This document shows positions 1 to 7,577 of a stretch of DNA of 64,000 nucleotides, piece after piece (the stretch's first letter is position 1; each line of letters starts with the position of its first letter). The notes beneath the pieces were generated by a model, which saw only the letters and a list, made by a program, of their open reading frames with translations, was not told the origin of the DNA and searched no databases. The DNA comes from Streptomyces pactum. Lineage in GTDB: Bacteria > Actinomycetota > Actinomycetes > Streptomycetales > Streptomycetaceae. The stretch is from positions 1,364,001-1,428,000 of the forward strand of contig NZ_CP019724.1 of NCBI RefSeq assembly GCF_002005225.1, given 5' to 3'. Position numbers and translations under genes: made by a program.

Positions 1-629
1 TGGAGCCGGCCTCCCGCTACCGCTTCGTCGCCGGCGGCATCGGCATCACCCCGATCCTGCCGATGCTGGCCGCCGCCGAGGAGGCGGGCGCCGAGTGGAC
101 CCTCCTCTACGGCGGGCGGACCCGGGCCACCATGGCGTTCACCGGGGAGTTGGGCCGGTACGGTGACCGGGTCACGATCGCTCCCGAGGACGAGTCGGGG
201 CTGCTGGACCTCGCCGCCGTAGTCGACGACGTTCCCCAGGGAACCCTGGTCTACTGCTGCGGACCCGCGCCGCTGCTGGACGCGGTGGAGGCGCGCTGCC
301 CGGCCGGAGTTCTTCGCCTGGAGCGGTTCCGTCCCAAGGAGCGGGCGACGACCGGCCCGGATACCGGGTTCGAGGTCGTGCTCGCGCGCAGCGGACGCAC
401 GGTCGCCGTCCCGCCGGACGTCTCCGTCCTGGACGCCGTCCGCGCCGCCGGCGTCGAGGTGCTCCACTCCTGCACGGAGGGCACCTGCGGCACCTGCGAG
501 ACCGACGTCGTCGATGGTGAGCCGGACCACCGGGACTCGGTACTCACCGACGGTGAGCGGGCCGCCGGGGAGACCATGCTCATCTGCGTGTCGCGCTGTC
601 GTGGCCGGCGGCTCGTGCTGGACCTGTGA
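1..629 (+). CDS. VanB-type oxidoreductase, C-terminal part (5' end outside window)
   Basis: The frame is open from base 3 and ends at TGA 627-629, giving the last 208 residues of a class IA oxygenase reductase (phthalate dioxygenase reductase/VanB type). The visible part starts in the NAD-binding domain (GGIGITP, then CCGPAP) and ends in a plant-type [2Fe-2S] domain with the cysteine pattern CTEGTCGTC plus a distal Cys in LIC. The FMN/ferredoxin-reductase N-terminus lies upstream of the window. Such proteins pass electrons from NAD(P)H to a Rieske oxygenase, for example in vanillate O-demethylation; the real substrate cannot be read here. Its 3' end overlaps the convergent IclR gene by 50 bp. 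Confidence 0.9.
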   Translation, partial: EPASRYRFVAGGIGITPILPMLAAAEEAGAEWTLLYGGRTRATMAFTGELGRYGDRVTIAPEDESGLLDLAAVVDDVPQGTLVYCCGPAPLLDAVEARCPAGVLRLERFRPKERATTGPDTGFEVVLARSGRTVAVPPDVSVLDAVRAAGVEVLHSCTEGTCGTCETDVVDGEPDHRDSVLTDGERAAGETMLICVSRCRGRRLVLDL

Positions 630-1410
630 CCCCCTGTCCGGTGATCCCGAGGTCCGCGCCGATCCGCGCGACCGTCGCCAGCAGGTGCGGCAGCAGGTCC
701 CGGCGTACGGACTCCACGGAGTTGCGGCCGGCGTGCACCGCGATGTTCACGCCGGCCACCGCCGCGCCGTCGCGGTCCCGCACCGGTGCGGCGACGGACC
801 TGAGACCGTCCTCGAGTTCCTGGTCGACGAGTGCGTAGCCCTGGCGGCGCACCCGGCGCAGTTCCGCGTGCAGGGCATCCGCCGAGGTGAGGGTGCGGGC
901 GGTGTGCGGGCGCAGGTCGGCGCGGGCGAGCCGGGTGTCGATCTCGGCGTCCGGCAGGTCGGCGAGGATCACCCGGCCCACCGAGGTGAGGTGGGCCGGG
1001 AAGCGGGTGCCGACGGTGATCGTCGCGGTCATGATGCGGCTGGTCGGGACGCGGGCGACGTACACGACGTCGTCGCCGTCCAGGACGCAGAGCGAGGACG
1101 ACTCCCGTACCTGTGCCACGAGTTGCTCAAGATGCGGTGCGGCGATCTGCGGCAGCGTGAAGCCGGCCAGGTAGGAGTAGCCGAGCTCCAGCACGCGCGG
1201 AGTGAGGCGGAAGAGCCTGCCGTCGGTGTGGACGTAGCCGAGGTCGGCCAGGGTCAGCAGGAAGCGGCGGGCCGCCGCGCGGGTCAGCTCGCAGGCGCGG
1301 GCGACCTCGCTCAGGGTCAGCGCCGGGTGGTCGGCGTCGAAGGCCCGGATGACGGCGAGGCCGCGTTCGAAGGACCTCACGAAGTGCGGTGCGCGGGCTG
1401 CATCGGGCAT
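580..1410 (-). CDS. IclR-family transcriptional regulator (PcaR/PobR-like)
   Basis: A 276-aa regulator. The N-terminal winged helix (about residues 10-75) begins with the RSFERGLAVIRAF stretch typical of the PcaU/PobR/PcaR branch of IclR proteins, which control aromatic-acid catabolism. The rest is the IclR effector domain. I start it at ATG 1408-1410 because GGAGG lies just upstream; the frame stays open to 1473 without a better site. It is convergent with the VanB-type reductase and divergent from the ABC importer, so it may control either one. The effector is unknown. Confidence 0.85.
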   Translation of the reverse strand: MPDAARAPHFVRSFERGLAVIRAFDADHPALTLSEVARACELTRAAARRFLLTLADLGYVHTDGRLFRLTPRVLELGYSYLAGFTLPQIAAPHLEQLVAQVRESSSLCVLDGDDVVYVARVPTSRIMTATITVGTRFPAHLTSVGRVILADLPDAEIDTRLARADLRPHTARTLTSADALHAELRRVRRQGYALVDQELEDGLRSVAAPVRDRDGAAVAGVNIAVHAGRNSVESVRRDLLPHLLATVARIGADLGITGQGVTGPARAAGHDSATRR

Positions 1411-1544
1411 CTGGCCTCCGGCAAGAGCCGCACGGCGGGACGTGCGGCACGAACGACCGTACGCAGGGCGCACGGTACGAGTGCGCCTCCCGCACTGTCA
1501 ACGCCTTCTGTCCAGGTCCTCAACGGCCCATTCCGGCAAGGGCA

Positions 1545-1600
1545 TTGACCCGGACTCCACGCGGGCCCTACGTTCCCGCTGAACACGTTCTCGCTGAGCA
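1545..1600 (+). promoter_or_regulatory. Candidate promoter with tandem 15-bp direct repeats
   Basis: TTGACC (1545-1550) and TACGTT (1569-1574), 18 bp apart, form a plausible sigma-70-like promoter for the ABC importer. Starting inside the -10 are two head-to-tail 15-mers, CGTTCCCGCTGAACA (1571-1585) and CGTTCTCGCTGAGCA (1586-1600), identical at 13 of 15 positions. Some PcaU/PobR-type IclR proteins bind direct repeats, so the divergent IclR protein is an obvious candidate ligand. This is inference. Confidence 0.4.
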
Positions 1601-1661
1601 CATCCGTGCTGTCCGCGCACAGCCTGTCGGAGCACCTGGTCCGGTCCCACAGGGGGAGTTC

Positions 1662-2630
1662 ATGCGTCGTCTGTTCGTCGGCCTCACGGCCGTGTCCGTC
1701 CTGACCGCCGCGACGGCGTGCGGCTCGTCCGGCTCCGGGGGGTCGGACGACGCCGGATCGTCCGGCGGCACCACCACGGTCGAGGTGGGCATCATCCCCA
1801 TCGTCGATGTCGCGCCCCTGTACCTGGGCCAGAAGAAGGGTTTCTTCGAGGAGCGCGGGCTGAAGCTGTCCTTCTCCAGCGCGCAGGGCGGCGCGGCGAT
1901 CGTGCCCGGAGTGGTCAGCGGGCAGTTCGAGTTCGGCTTCAGCAACATGACGTCCCTGATGATCGCCCAGTCCAGCGACGTGCCCGTGAAGGCGGTGGCC
2001 AACGGCATCGCCTCGACCGGCGAGGTGGGCGAGGACTTCGAGGCGCTCACCGTCAAGGGCGACAGCCCCGTCAAGTCGGCGAAGGACCTGGAGGGCAAGA
2101 AGGTCGCCATCAACACGCTGAAGAACATCAACGAGACGGCGGTGCGCGCCTCGGTGCGCAAGGCGGGCGGCGACCCCGACGAGGTGGAGCTGGTCGAGCT
2201 GGCCTTCGACCAGATGCCGGCCGCGCTCGACGCCGGGCGGATCGACGCGGCGATGGTGGTGGAACCGGCGCTGGCCACGATCAAGAACCAGGGCGGCCGG
2301 GAGATCGCCTCCCCCATGGTCGACATCGCGCCCGGGCTGACGGTCGCCATGTACTTCACCTCCACCCGGTACGCGCAGGAGAACCCGGAGGTGGTGAAGA
2401 AGTTCCAGGAGGCCACCGCCGAGTCCCTCGCGTACGCCGACGCCCACCCCGACGAGGTCCGCGAGATCGTCACCACGTACACCAAGATCCCGGCGGACGT
2501 GCTGGCGAAGGTGACGCTGCCGAAGTGGCCGGCCGAGCCCAACCGCGCCGCCATCGAGGAGCTGGCGAGGCTCGGCGAGGCCGACGGCCTGTTCAAGCGG
2601 ACGCCGGACCTGGACAAGCTGCTGCCGTGA
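1662..2630 (+). CDS. ABC transporter substrate-binding lipoprotein (NMT1/SsuA-like)
   Basis: A 322-aa lipoprotein. It has an Arg-rich N-terminus, a hydrophobic stretch and a lipobox (ATAC) followed by a Ser/Gly linker, then a periplasmic-binding type II fold (VGIIPIVDVAPLYLGQKKGF). That fold is typical of nitrate/sulfonate/taurine/thiamine-precursor binding proteins. AGGGGGAG sits 6 bp before ATG 1662. It is the first gene of a four-gene importer operon; its stop is overlapped by the GTG of the first permease (GTGA). The ligand cannot be named from sequence. Aromatic acids or other small organic acids are plausible given the neighbouring reductase and PcaR-like regulator. Confidence 0.87.
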   Translation: MRRLFVGLTAVSVLTAATACGSSGSGGSDDAGSSGGTTTVEVGIIPIVDVAPLYLGQKKGFFEERGLKLSFSSAQGGAAIVPGVVSGQFEFGFSNMTSLMIAQSSDVPVKAVANGIASTGEVGEDFEALTVKGDSPVKSAKDLEGKKVAINTLKNINETAVRASVRKAGGDPDEVELVELAFDQMPAALDAGRIDAAMVVEPALATIKNQGGREIASPMVDIAPGLTVAMYFTSTRYAQENPEVVKKFQEATAESLAYADAHPDEVREIVTTYTKIPADVLAKVTLPKWPAEPNRAAIEELARLGEADGLFKRTPDLDKLLP

Positions 2631-3400
2631 GGGGCGCGAACGCCGCACTCGGAGCCGCCGGGCTCGCGGCCTTCCTCGCCCTGGGCGAGGCGGTGCCGCG
2701 GCTCGGCCTGGTCGAGCGGGAGTACTTCCCGCCGACCAGCCGCATCGCCGGCGCGCTCGGCACGGAGGTCGCGGACGGCGCCTTCTGGACCGCGCTCGGC
2801 GACACGCTCACCGGCTGGGCGCTGGGCCTGGCCCTCGCGGTCGGCGCCGGCATCGTCGTCGGGGTGCTCCTGTGCGTGGTGCCGTACCTGCGTGCGGCCA
2901 CGGCGTCCACGATCGAGTTCCTGCGCCCGATCCCGTCGGTCGCGCTGATCCCGCTGGCGGTGCTGCTCTACGGCACCGAGCTGAAGTCGGTACTGCTCCT
3001 GGTCGTGTACGCCTCCTTCTGGCAGGTGCTGATCCAGGTCCTGTACGGCGTCCAGGACGTCGACCCGGTCGCCGAGGAGACGGCACGGTCGTACGGTCTG
3101 GGCACCTGGGCGCGGGTGCGGCACGTGCTGTGGCCGACGGCGCTGCCGTACGTCATGACCGGGGTGCGGCTGGCGGCGGCCGTCGCGCTGATCCTCGCCA
3201 TCACCGCCGAACTGGTCATCGGCGCGCCCGGGCTGGGCGCACGGATCGCCGTGGCGCAGACGTCCCAGGCCGTGCCCGAGATGTACGCGCTGATCGTCGT
3301 CGCCGGTCTGCTCGGGCTGCTCATCAACGTCGGTGCCCGGTCGGTGGAGCGGCGGGCGCTGGCCTGGCACCAGTCGGTGCGCGGGGAGGTGACGGTGTGA
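2627..3400 (+). CDS. ABC transporter permease (SsuC/TauC-like), first copy
   Basis: A 257-aa integral membrane protein with about six predicted helices and the BPD-transport EAA loop, EETARSYGLGTWARVRHVLW, which docks the ATPase. GTG 2627 overlaps the stop of the binding-protein gene (GTGA), suggesting translational coupling, and no earlier start is needed. It is followed, again through a GTGA overlap, by a second homologous permease, so the channel is probably a heterodimer rather than the homodimer usual for SsuC-type systems. Confidence 0.87.
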   Translation: MRGANAALGAAGLAAFLALGEAVPRLGLVEREYFPPTSRIAGALGTEVADGAFWTALGDTLTGWALGLALAVGAGIVVGVLLCVVPYLRAATASTIEFLRPIPSVALIPLAVLLYGTELKSVLLLVVYASFWQVLIQVLYGVQDVDPVAEETARSYGLGTWARVRHVLWPTALPYVMTGVRLAAAVALILAITAELVIGAPGLGARIAVAQTSQAVPEMYALIVVAGLLGLLINVGARSVERRALAWHQSVRGEVTV

Positions 3401-4176
3401 GGCGCGTACTGCTGCGACTGGTGCTCACGCTCGCGCTGCCCGCCGTGCTGGTGGCCCTCTGGTGGGTGTCCTCGGCCGGCAGCGAGGACGTGTACTGGCC
3501 ACCGCTGCGCACGATCGTGAAGACCTTCCCGGACGTGTGGACCGGCGAGCGGTGGCGCGGCGACGTGCTGCCCAGCGTGCTCCGGCTCGCGGCGGGCTAC
3601 GTCCTCGCGGCCGTCGCGGGTGTCGCGCTCGGCACGCTCATCGGCTCCCACCGGCGGGTGCGGGCGGTGTGCGAACCGGTGCTGGAGTTCCTGCGGGCGG
3701 TGCCGCCGCCGGTGCTCGTGCCGGTGATCATGCTGTTCGCGGGCATCGGCGACACGATGAAGATCGTCGTGATCGCGGCCGGCTGTGTGTGGCCGGTGCT
3801 GCTCAACACGGTCGAGGGCGTCCGGGCGGTCGACGCGGTCACGGCCGAGACGGCCCGCTCCTACGGCATCACGGGCGTCGCGTGGCTGCGGTACGTGGTG
3901 CTGCGCTCGGCGAGCCCGCAGATCTTCGCGGGTCTGCGCCAGGCGTTGTCGATCGGCATCATCCTGATGGTCATCAGCGAGATGTTCGCCGCGAGCAACG
4001 GGCTCGGTTTCACCATCGTGCAGTTCCAGCGTTCCTTCGCCATCCCCGGCATGTGGACCGGCATCCTGCTGCTCGGTCTGCTCGGCTTCGTGCTCTCGGT
4101 CCTCTTCCAACTGGTCGAGCGGCGGGCGCTCGGCTGGTACCACGGCCTGCGCGCCGCCGCCCGGCGGCCCGGGTGA
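3397..4176 (+). CDS. ABC transporter permease (SsuC/TauC-like), second copy
   Basis: A 259-aa membrane protein, paralogous to the gene before it, with the EAA loop AETARSYGITGVAWLRYVVL and six or so hydrophobic helices. GTG 3397 lies in a GTGA overlap with the upstream stop. The two permeases share architecture but are clearly diverged, consistent with an old duplication giving a heterodimeric pore. Confidence 0.87.
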   Translation: MRRVLLRLVLTLALPAVLVALWWVSSAGSEDVYWPPLRTIVKTFPDVWTGERWRGDVLPSVLRLAAGYVLAAVAGVALGTLIGSHRRVRAVCEPVLEFLRAVPPPVLVPVIMLFAGIGDTMKIVVIAAGCVWPVLLNTVEGVRAVDAVTAETARSYGITGVAWLRYVVLRSASPQIFAGLRQALSIGIILMVISEMFAASNGLGFTIVQFQRSFAIPGMWTGILLLGLLGFVLSVLFQLVERRALGWYHGLRAAARRPG

Positions 4177-4196
4177 AGCTTGTGAAAGGGCGGTCC

Positions 4197-5003
4197 ATGC
4201 TCGACGTACGCGGCCTGCGGAAGGTGTACGAGGGATCGGGTCGGCGCGTCGAGGCGGTGCGCGACCTGACCTTCACCGTGGCGGCCGGGGAACTGGTCTG
4301 CCTGGTCGGCCCGTCCGGCTGCGGCAAGACGACGCTGCTGAAGTGCGTCGGCGGGCTCCTCGAACCGACGGCGGGCGAGGTGTTCCTGGCCGGGCGGAAG
4401 GTGGCCGGTCCGCCGCCCGGCATGGCGTTCGTCTTCCAGGAGTACGGGCGCAGCCTCTTCCCGTGGATGCGGGTCGGCGAGAACGTCGAACTGCCCTTGA
4501 AGCAGAAGGACCTGAGCAGGGCGCGGCGCCGGGAACTGGTCGCGGACGCCCTCGCCTCGGTCGGCCTCGCGGACGCCGCCGGAGCGTATCCGTGGCAGTT
4601 GTCCGGTGGCATGCAGCAGCGGGTGGCCATCGCGCGGGCGCTGGCGTACGAGCCCGAGGTGCTGCTGATGGACGAGCCGTTCGCGGCGGTGGACGCGCAG
4701 ACCCGCGCGGACCTGGAGGACCTGGTCCGACGGCTGTGGCGGGAGCGCGGGATCACCGTCCTGTTCGTCACCCATGACATCGACGAGGCGGTCTATCTGG
4801 GCGAACGCGTGGTCGTGCTGTCCGCCTCCCCCACGGTCGTGCGGGAGCAGTTGGCGGTCGATCTGCCGGGCGAGCGGGACCAGTTGCACACGCGGGTGGC
4901 CCCGCGCTTCGCCGAGCTGCGCACCCAAGTGTACGAGCAGATCCGGGCGGCGAAGCGCGGGGTGGACCGGCCGGTCAGGAAGGACGCGCCGCCGCCTCAC
5001 TGA
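4197..5003 (+). CDS. ABC transporter ATPase (SsuB/TauB-like)
   Basis: A 268-aa nucleotide-binding subunit. Walker A is GPSGCGKTT, the signature is LSGGMQQRVAIARAL, Walker B is VLLMDEP and the switch His is in VTHDIDEA, all in normal order. I prefer ATG 4197, with GAAAGGG 7 bp upstream. GTG 4173, which overlaps the permease stop, is an in-frame alternative that adds eight residues. It is last in the importer operon; its 3' end overlaps the convergent GntR gene by 29 bp. Confidence 0.9.
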   Translation: MLDVRGLRKVYEGSGRRVEAVRDLTFTVAAGELVCLVGPSGCGKTTLLKCVGGLLEPTAGEVFLAGRKVAGPPPGMAFVFQEYGRSLFPWMRVGENVELPLKQKDLSRARRRELVADALASVGLADAAGAYPWQLSGGMQQRVAIARALAYEPEVLLMDEPFAAVDAQTRADLEDLVRRLWRERGITVLFVTHDIDEAVYLGERVVVLSASPTVVREQLAVDLPGERDQLHTRVAPRFAELRTQVYEQIRAAKRGVDRPVRKDAPPPH

Positions 5004-5676
5004 CCCGGGCCGCCCACAGCCCGCGTACGTGTCCCAGGTGCCGCGTCATCACCGCGCGCACGGCCTCCTCGTCGCGCGCGAGCAGCGCGTCGAGAAGCTC
5101 CAGGTGCTCCTCGGCCGACGCCTCCAGCCGGCCCTGTTCCACCAGCGCGGTCAGCCCGTACAGGCGGGAGCGCCGGCGCAGGTCCCGTACCACCTCGACC
5201 AGGTGGGCGTTGCCCGCGAGTGCCAGCAGCCCCAGGTGGAAGCGCAGGTCCGCCTCGACGTACGCGATGAGGTCACCGGCCGCGGCGGAGCTGACGATCT
5301 CCTCGGCGACCGGGCGCAGGGCCTTGAGTGCGGCGGTGTCGGCGGTGGTGGCGAGCCCGGCGGTGGTCGGGATCTCGATGAGCGACCGGATGTGGGTGTA
5401 CTCGTCGAGCTGCCGGTCGGAGACGGCGGTGACCCGGAACCCCTTGTTGGGGACGGTGTCGACCAGCCCCTCCTTGGCGAGGTCGAGCATCGCCTCGCGC
5501 ACCGGGGTGGCGGAGACGCCGAAGCGGGCGGCCAGGCCCGGCGCCGAGTGGACCTCGCCGGGGCGGAGTTCGCCCGCGATGAGGGCGGCGCGCAGCGCCT
5601 CGGCGACCCGCTCTCGGTGGCTGGGCTTCTTGCTGCCCAGGACGGGCAGGTCGGGGCCGGTGGCGTGCACGTTCAC
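4975..5676 (-). CDS. GntR-family regulator, FCD (FadR C-terminal) type
   Basis: A 233-aa regulator with an N-terminal winged helix (about residues 18-85, including ATPVREAMLDLAKEGLV) and an all-helical FCD effector domain that binds small carboxylates, often through a metal ion. It is the last gene of the hydroxyproline operon: GTG 5676 overlaps the stop of the epimerase gene (GTGA). This context makes it the likely local regulator, responding to hydroxyproline or a pathway intermediate; a TGT-N3-ACA site just before the first operon gene is a candidate target. Confidence 0.85.
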   Translation of the reverse strand: MNVHATGPDLPVLGSKKPSHRERVAEALRAALIAGELRPGEVHSAPGLAARFGVSATPVREAMLDLAKEGLVDTVPNKGFRVTAVSDRQLDEYTHIRSLIEIPTTAGLATTADTAALKALRPVAEEIVSSAAAGDLIAYVEADLRFHLGLLALAGNAHLVEVVRDLRRRSRLYGLTALVEQGRLEASAEEHLELLDALLARDEEAVRAVMTRHLGHVRGLWAARVSEAAARPS

Positions 5677-6674
5677 AGCACGAATCCCGCGGGGAAGGGG
5701 TCCTGGGGATCGAGCAGGTACTGCGCGGTGCCGGTGATCCAGGCGCGGCCGGTGAAGCTGGGCAGCACGGCGGGCCGGCCCGCGATCTCGGTCGTGCCGA
5801 GCAGCCGGCCGGTGAACCGGGTGCCGATGAAGGACTCGTTCACGAACTCGGTGTGCAGGGGGAGTTCGCCCCGGGCGTGCAACTGGGCCATGCGGGCGCT
5901 GGTGCCGGTGCCGCAGGGCGAGCGGTCGAACCAGCCGGGGTGGATCACCATGGCGTGCCGGGAGTGCCGGGAGGTGGCGTCGGGTGCGGTCACCTGGACA
6001 TGGTGACAGCCGCGGATGGACGGGTCCTCGGGGTGGACCGGCTCCTCGTCTTCGTTGATGGCCGCCATCAGGGAGAGGCCGGCGGCGAGGATGTCGTCCT
6101 TGCGGGACCGGTCGAAGGGCAGCCCCAGCCGTTCCAGGGGCAGTACGGCGTAGAAGTTGCCGCCGTAGGCGAGGTCGTACGTCACCGTCCGGCCGTCGGG
6201 CAGGGTGGCTGCGCGGTCGAGGCCGACGGCGAAGGAGGGCACGTTGCGCAGGGTCACCGCCCTGGCCGCGCCGTCCTCCACCGCCACCTCGGCGACGACG
6301 ACTCCGGCGGGGGTGTCGAGGCGGATGGTGGTGACGGGTTCGACGACCTCGACCATGCCGGTCTCGACGAGGACGGTGGCCACGCCGATCGTGCCGTGGC
6401 CGCACATGGGGAGGTAGCCGGATACCTCGATGTAGAGGACGCCCCAGTCGCAGTCGGGGCGGGTGGGCGGCTGGAGGATCGCGCCGCTCATCGCGGAGTG
6501 GCCGCGCGGTTCGTTCATCAGCAACCGCTTCACGTCGTCGCGGTGTTCGCGGAAGTACAGTCGCCGGTCGTTCATGGTCGCGCCGGGGACGGTGCCGATG
6601 CCGCCGGTGACCACTCGGGTGGGCATGCCCTCGGTGTGCGAGTCGACGGCGTGCAGGACGAGCTTGCTGCGCAT
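5673..6674 (-). CDS. 4-hydroxyproline 2-epimerase (proline racemase family)
   Basis: A 333-aa proline racemase-family enzyme. Both catalytic cysteines are present, Cys91 in MCGHGTIG and Cys254 in SPCGTGTSA. That fits a two-base racemase/epimerase rather than the Thr-containing trans-3-hydroxyproline dehydratases. The expected reaction is trans-4-hydroxy-L-proline to cis-4-hydroxy-D-proline, the first step of the bacterial hydroxyproline route. Its position beside a DapA-family deaminase gene and the dehydrogenase subunits supports this over plain proline racemase. It starts at ATG 6674, 12 bp after the deaminase stop. Confidence 0.88.
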   Translation of the reverse strand: MRSKLVLHAVDSHTEGMPTRVVTGGIGTVPGATMNDRRLYFREHRDDVKRLLMNEPRGHSAMSGAILQPPTRPDCDWGVLYIEVSGYLPMCGHGTIGVATVLVETGMVEVVEPVTTIRLDTPAGVVVAEVAVEDGAARAVTLRNVPSFAVGLDRAATLPDGRTVTYDLAYGGNFYAVLPLERLGLPFDRSRKDDILAAGLSLMAAINEDEEPVHPEDPSIRGCHHVQVTAPDATSRHSRHAMVIHPGWFDRSPCGTGTSARMAQLHARGELPLHTEFVNESFIGTRFTGRLLGTTEIAGRPAVLPSFTGRAWITGTAQYLLDPQDPFPAGFVL

Positions 6675-6686
6675 GGCGGTGCTCCC

Positions 6687-7577
6687 CTACGCCAGTCCGG
6701 CCGCGAGGGCCTTCTCGGTGGCGGCGCGGACGGCGTCCGCCTGGTCGGGCAGGAGTGGCACGCGGGGCGGGCGGCAGGCCCCGCCGTGCCGTCCGGCGAG
6801 GTCCATCGACAACTTGATGGCCTGTACGAACTCGACCTTGGAGTCCCAGCGCAGCAGCGGGTGGAGCTGCCGGTACAGCCGGCCGGCCGTGGCCAGGTCA
6901 CCGGCGACGGCGGCGCGGTACAGCTCGGTGCAGGCGGCGGGCAGCGCGTTGGGGTAGCCGGCGATCCAGCCCTTCGCCCCCGCGGTGGCCAGCTCCAGCA
7001 GGACGTCGTCGGCGCCGGCCAGCAGGTCCAGTTCCGGGGCGAGTTCGGCGATGCGGTAGGCGCGGCGGACGTCGCCGGAGAACTCCTTGACGCCCTGGAT
7101 GTGCCCCTCGCCGTGCAGCCGGGCGAGCAGCTCCGGCACCAGGTCGACCTTGGTGTCGATGGGGTTGTTGTACGCGACGACGGGCAGGCCCGCCCCCGCC
7201 ACCTCGGCGTAGTGGGCGAGGACGGAACGCTCGTCGGCGCGGTAGGCGTTGGGCGGCAGCAGCATCACGGCGCCGCAGCCGGCCTCGCGTGCCTGCTCGG
7301 CCCAGCGGCGGGCCTCGGCGGACCCGTAGGCGGCGACGCCGGGCATGACCCGCTCCCCGCCGATAGCGGCGACCGCGGTCTCGACGACCCGGGTGCGCTC
7401 CTCGGGGGTGAGGACCTGGTACTCGCCGAGGGAGCCGTTGGGTACGACGCCGTCACAGCCGCCGGCCACCAGCCAGGCGCAGTGCTCGGCGTAGGCGTCG
7501 TAGTCCACGGAGAGGTCGTCGTGCAGCGGGAGGGCGGTGGCGACGAGGACGCCGCGCCAGGGGCGGTGGTGGGTCAT
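6687..7577 (-). CDS. DapA-family lyase, probable pyrroline-4-hydroxy-2-carboxylate deaminase
   Basis: A 296-aa (beta/alpha)8 Schiff-base enzyme of the dihydrodipicolinate synthase family. The Schiff-base lysine is Lys164 (GVKEFSGD) and the proton-relay tyrosine is Tyr136 (VVAYNNP). In hydroxyproline operons this family member deaminates delta1-pyrroline-4-hydroxy-2-carboxylate to alpha-ketoglutarate semialdehyde, which fits the neighbours here. ATG 7577 overlaps the upstream stop (ATGA). Sequence alone would not exclude another aldolase or DapA-like reaction; the context decides. Confidence 0.83.
   Translation of the reverse strand: MTHHRPWRGVLVATALPLHDDLSVDYDAYAEHCAWLVAGGCDGVVPNGSLGEYQVLTPEERTRVVETAVAAIGGERVMPGVAAYGSAEARRWAEQAREAGCGAVMLLPPNAYRADERSVLAHYAEVAGAGLPVVAYNNPIDTKVDLVPELLARLHGEGHIQGVKEFSGDVRRAYRIAELAPELDLLAGADDVLLELATAGAKGWIAGYPNALPAACTELYRAAVAGDLATAGRLYRQLHPLLRWDSKVEFVQAIKLSMDLAGRHGGACRPPRVPLLPDQADAVRAATEKALAAGLA

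Noticed and set aside
5673-6674. trans-3-hydroxy-L-proline dehydratase
   Set aside because: Those enzymes have Thr in place of the second catalytic Cys; here Cys91 and Cys254 are both present.
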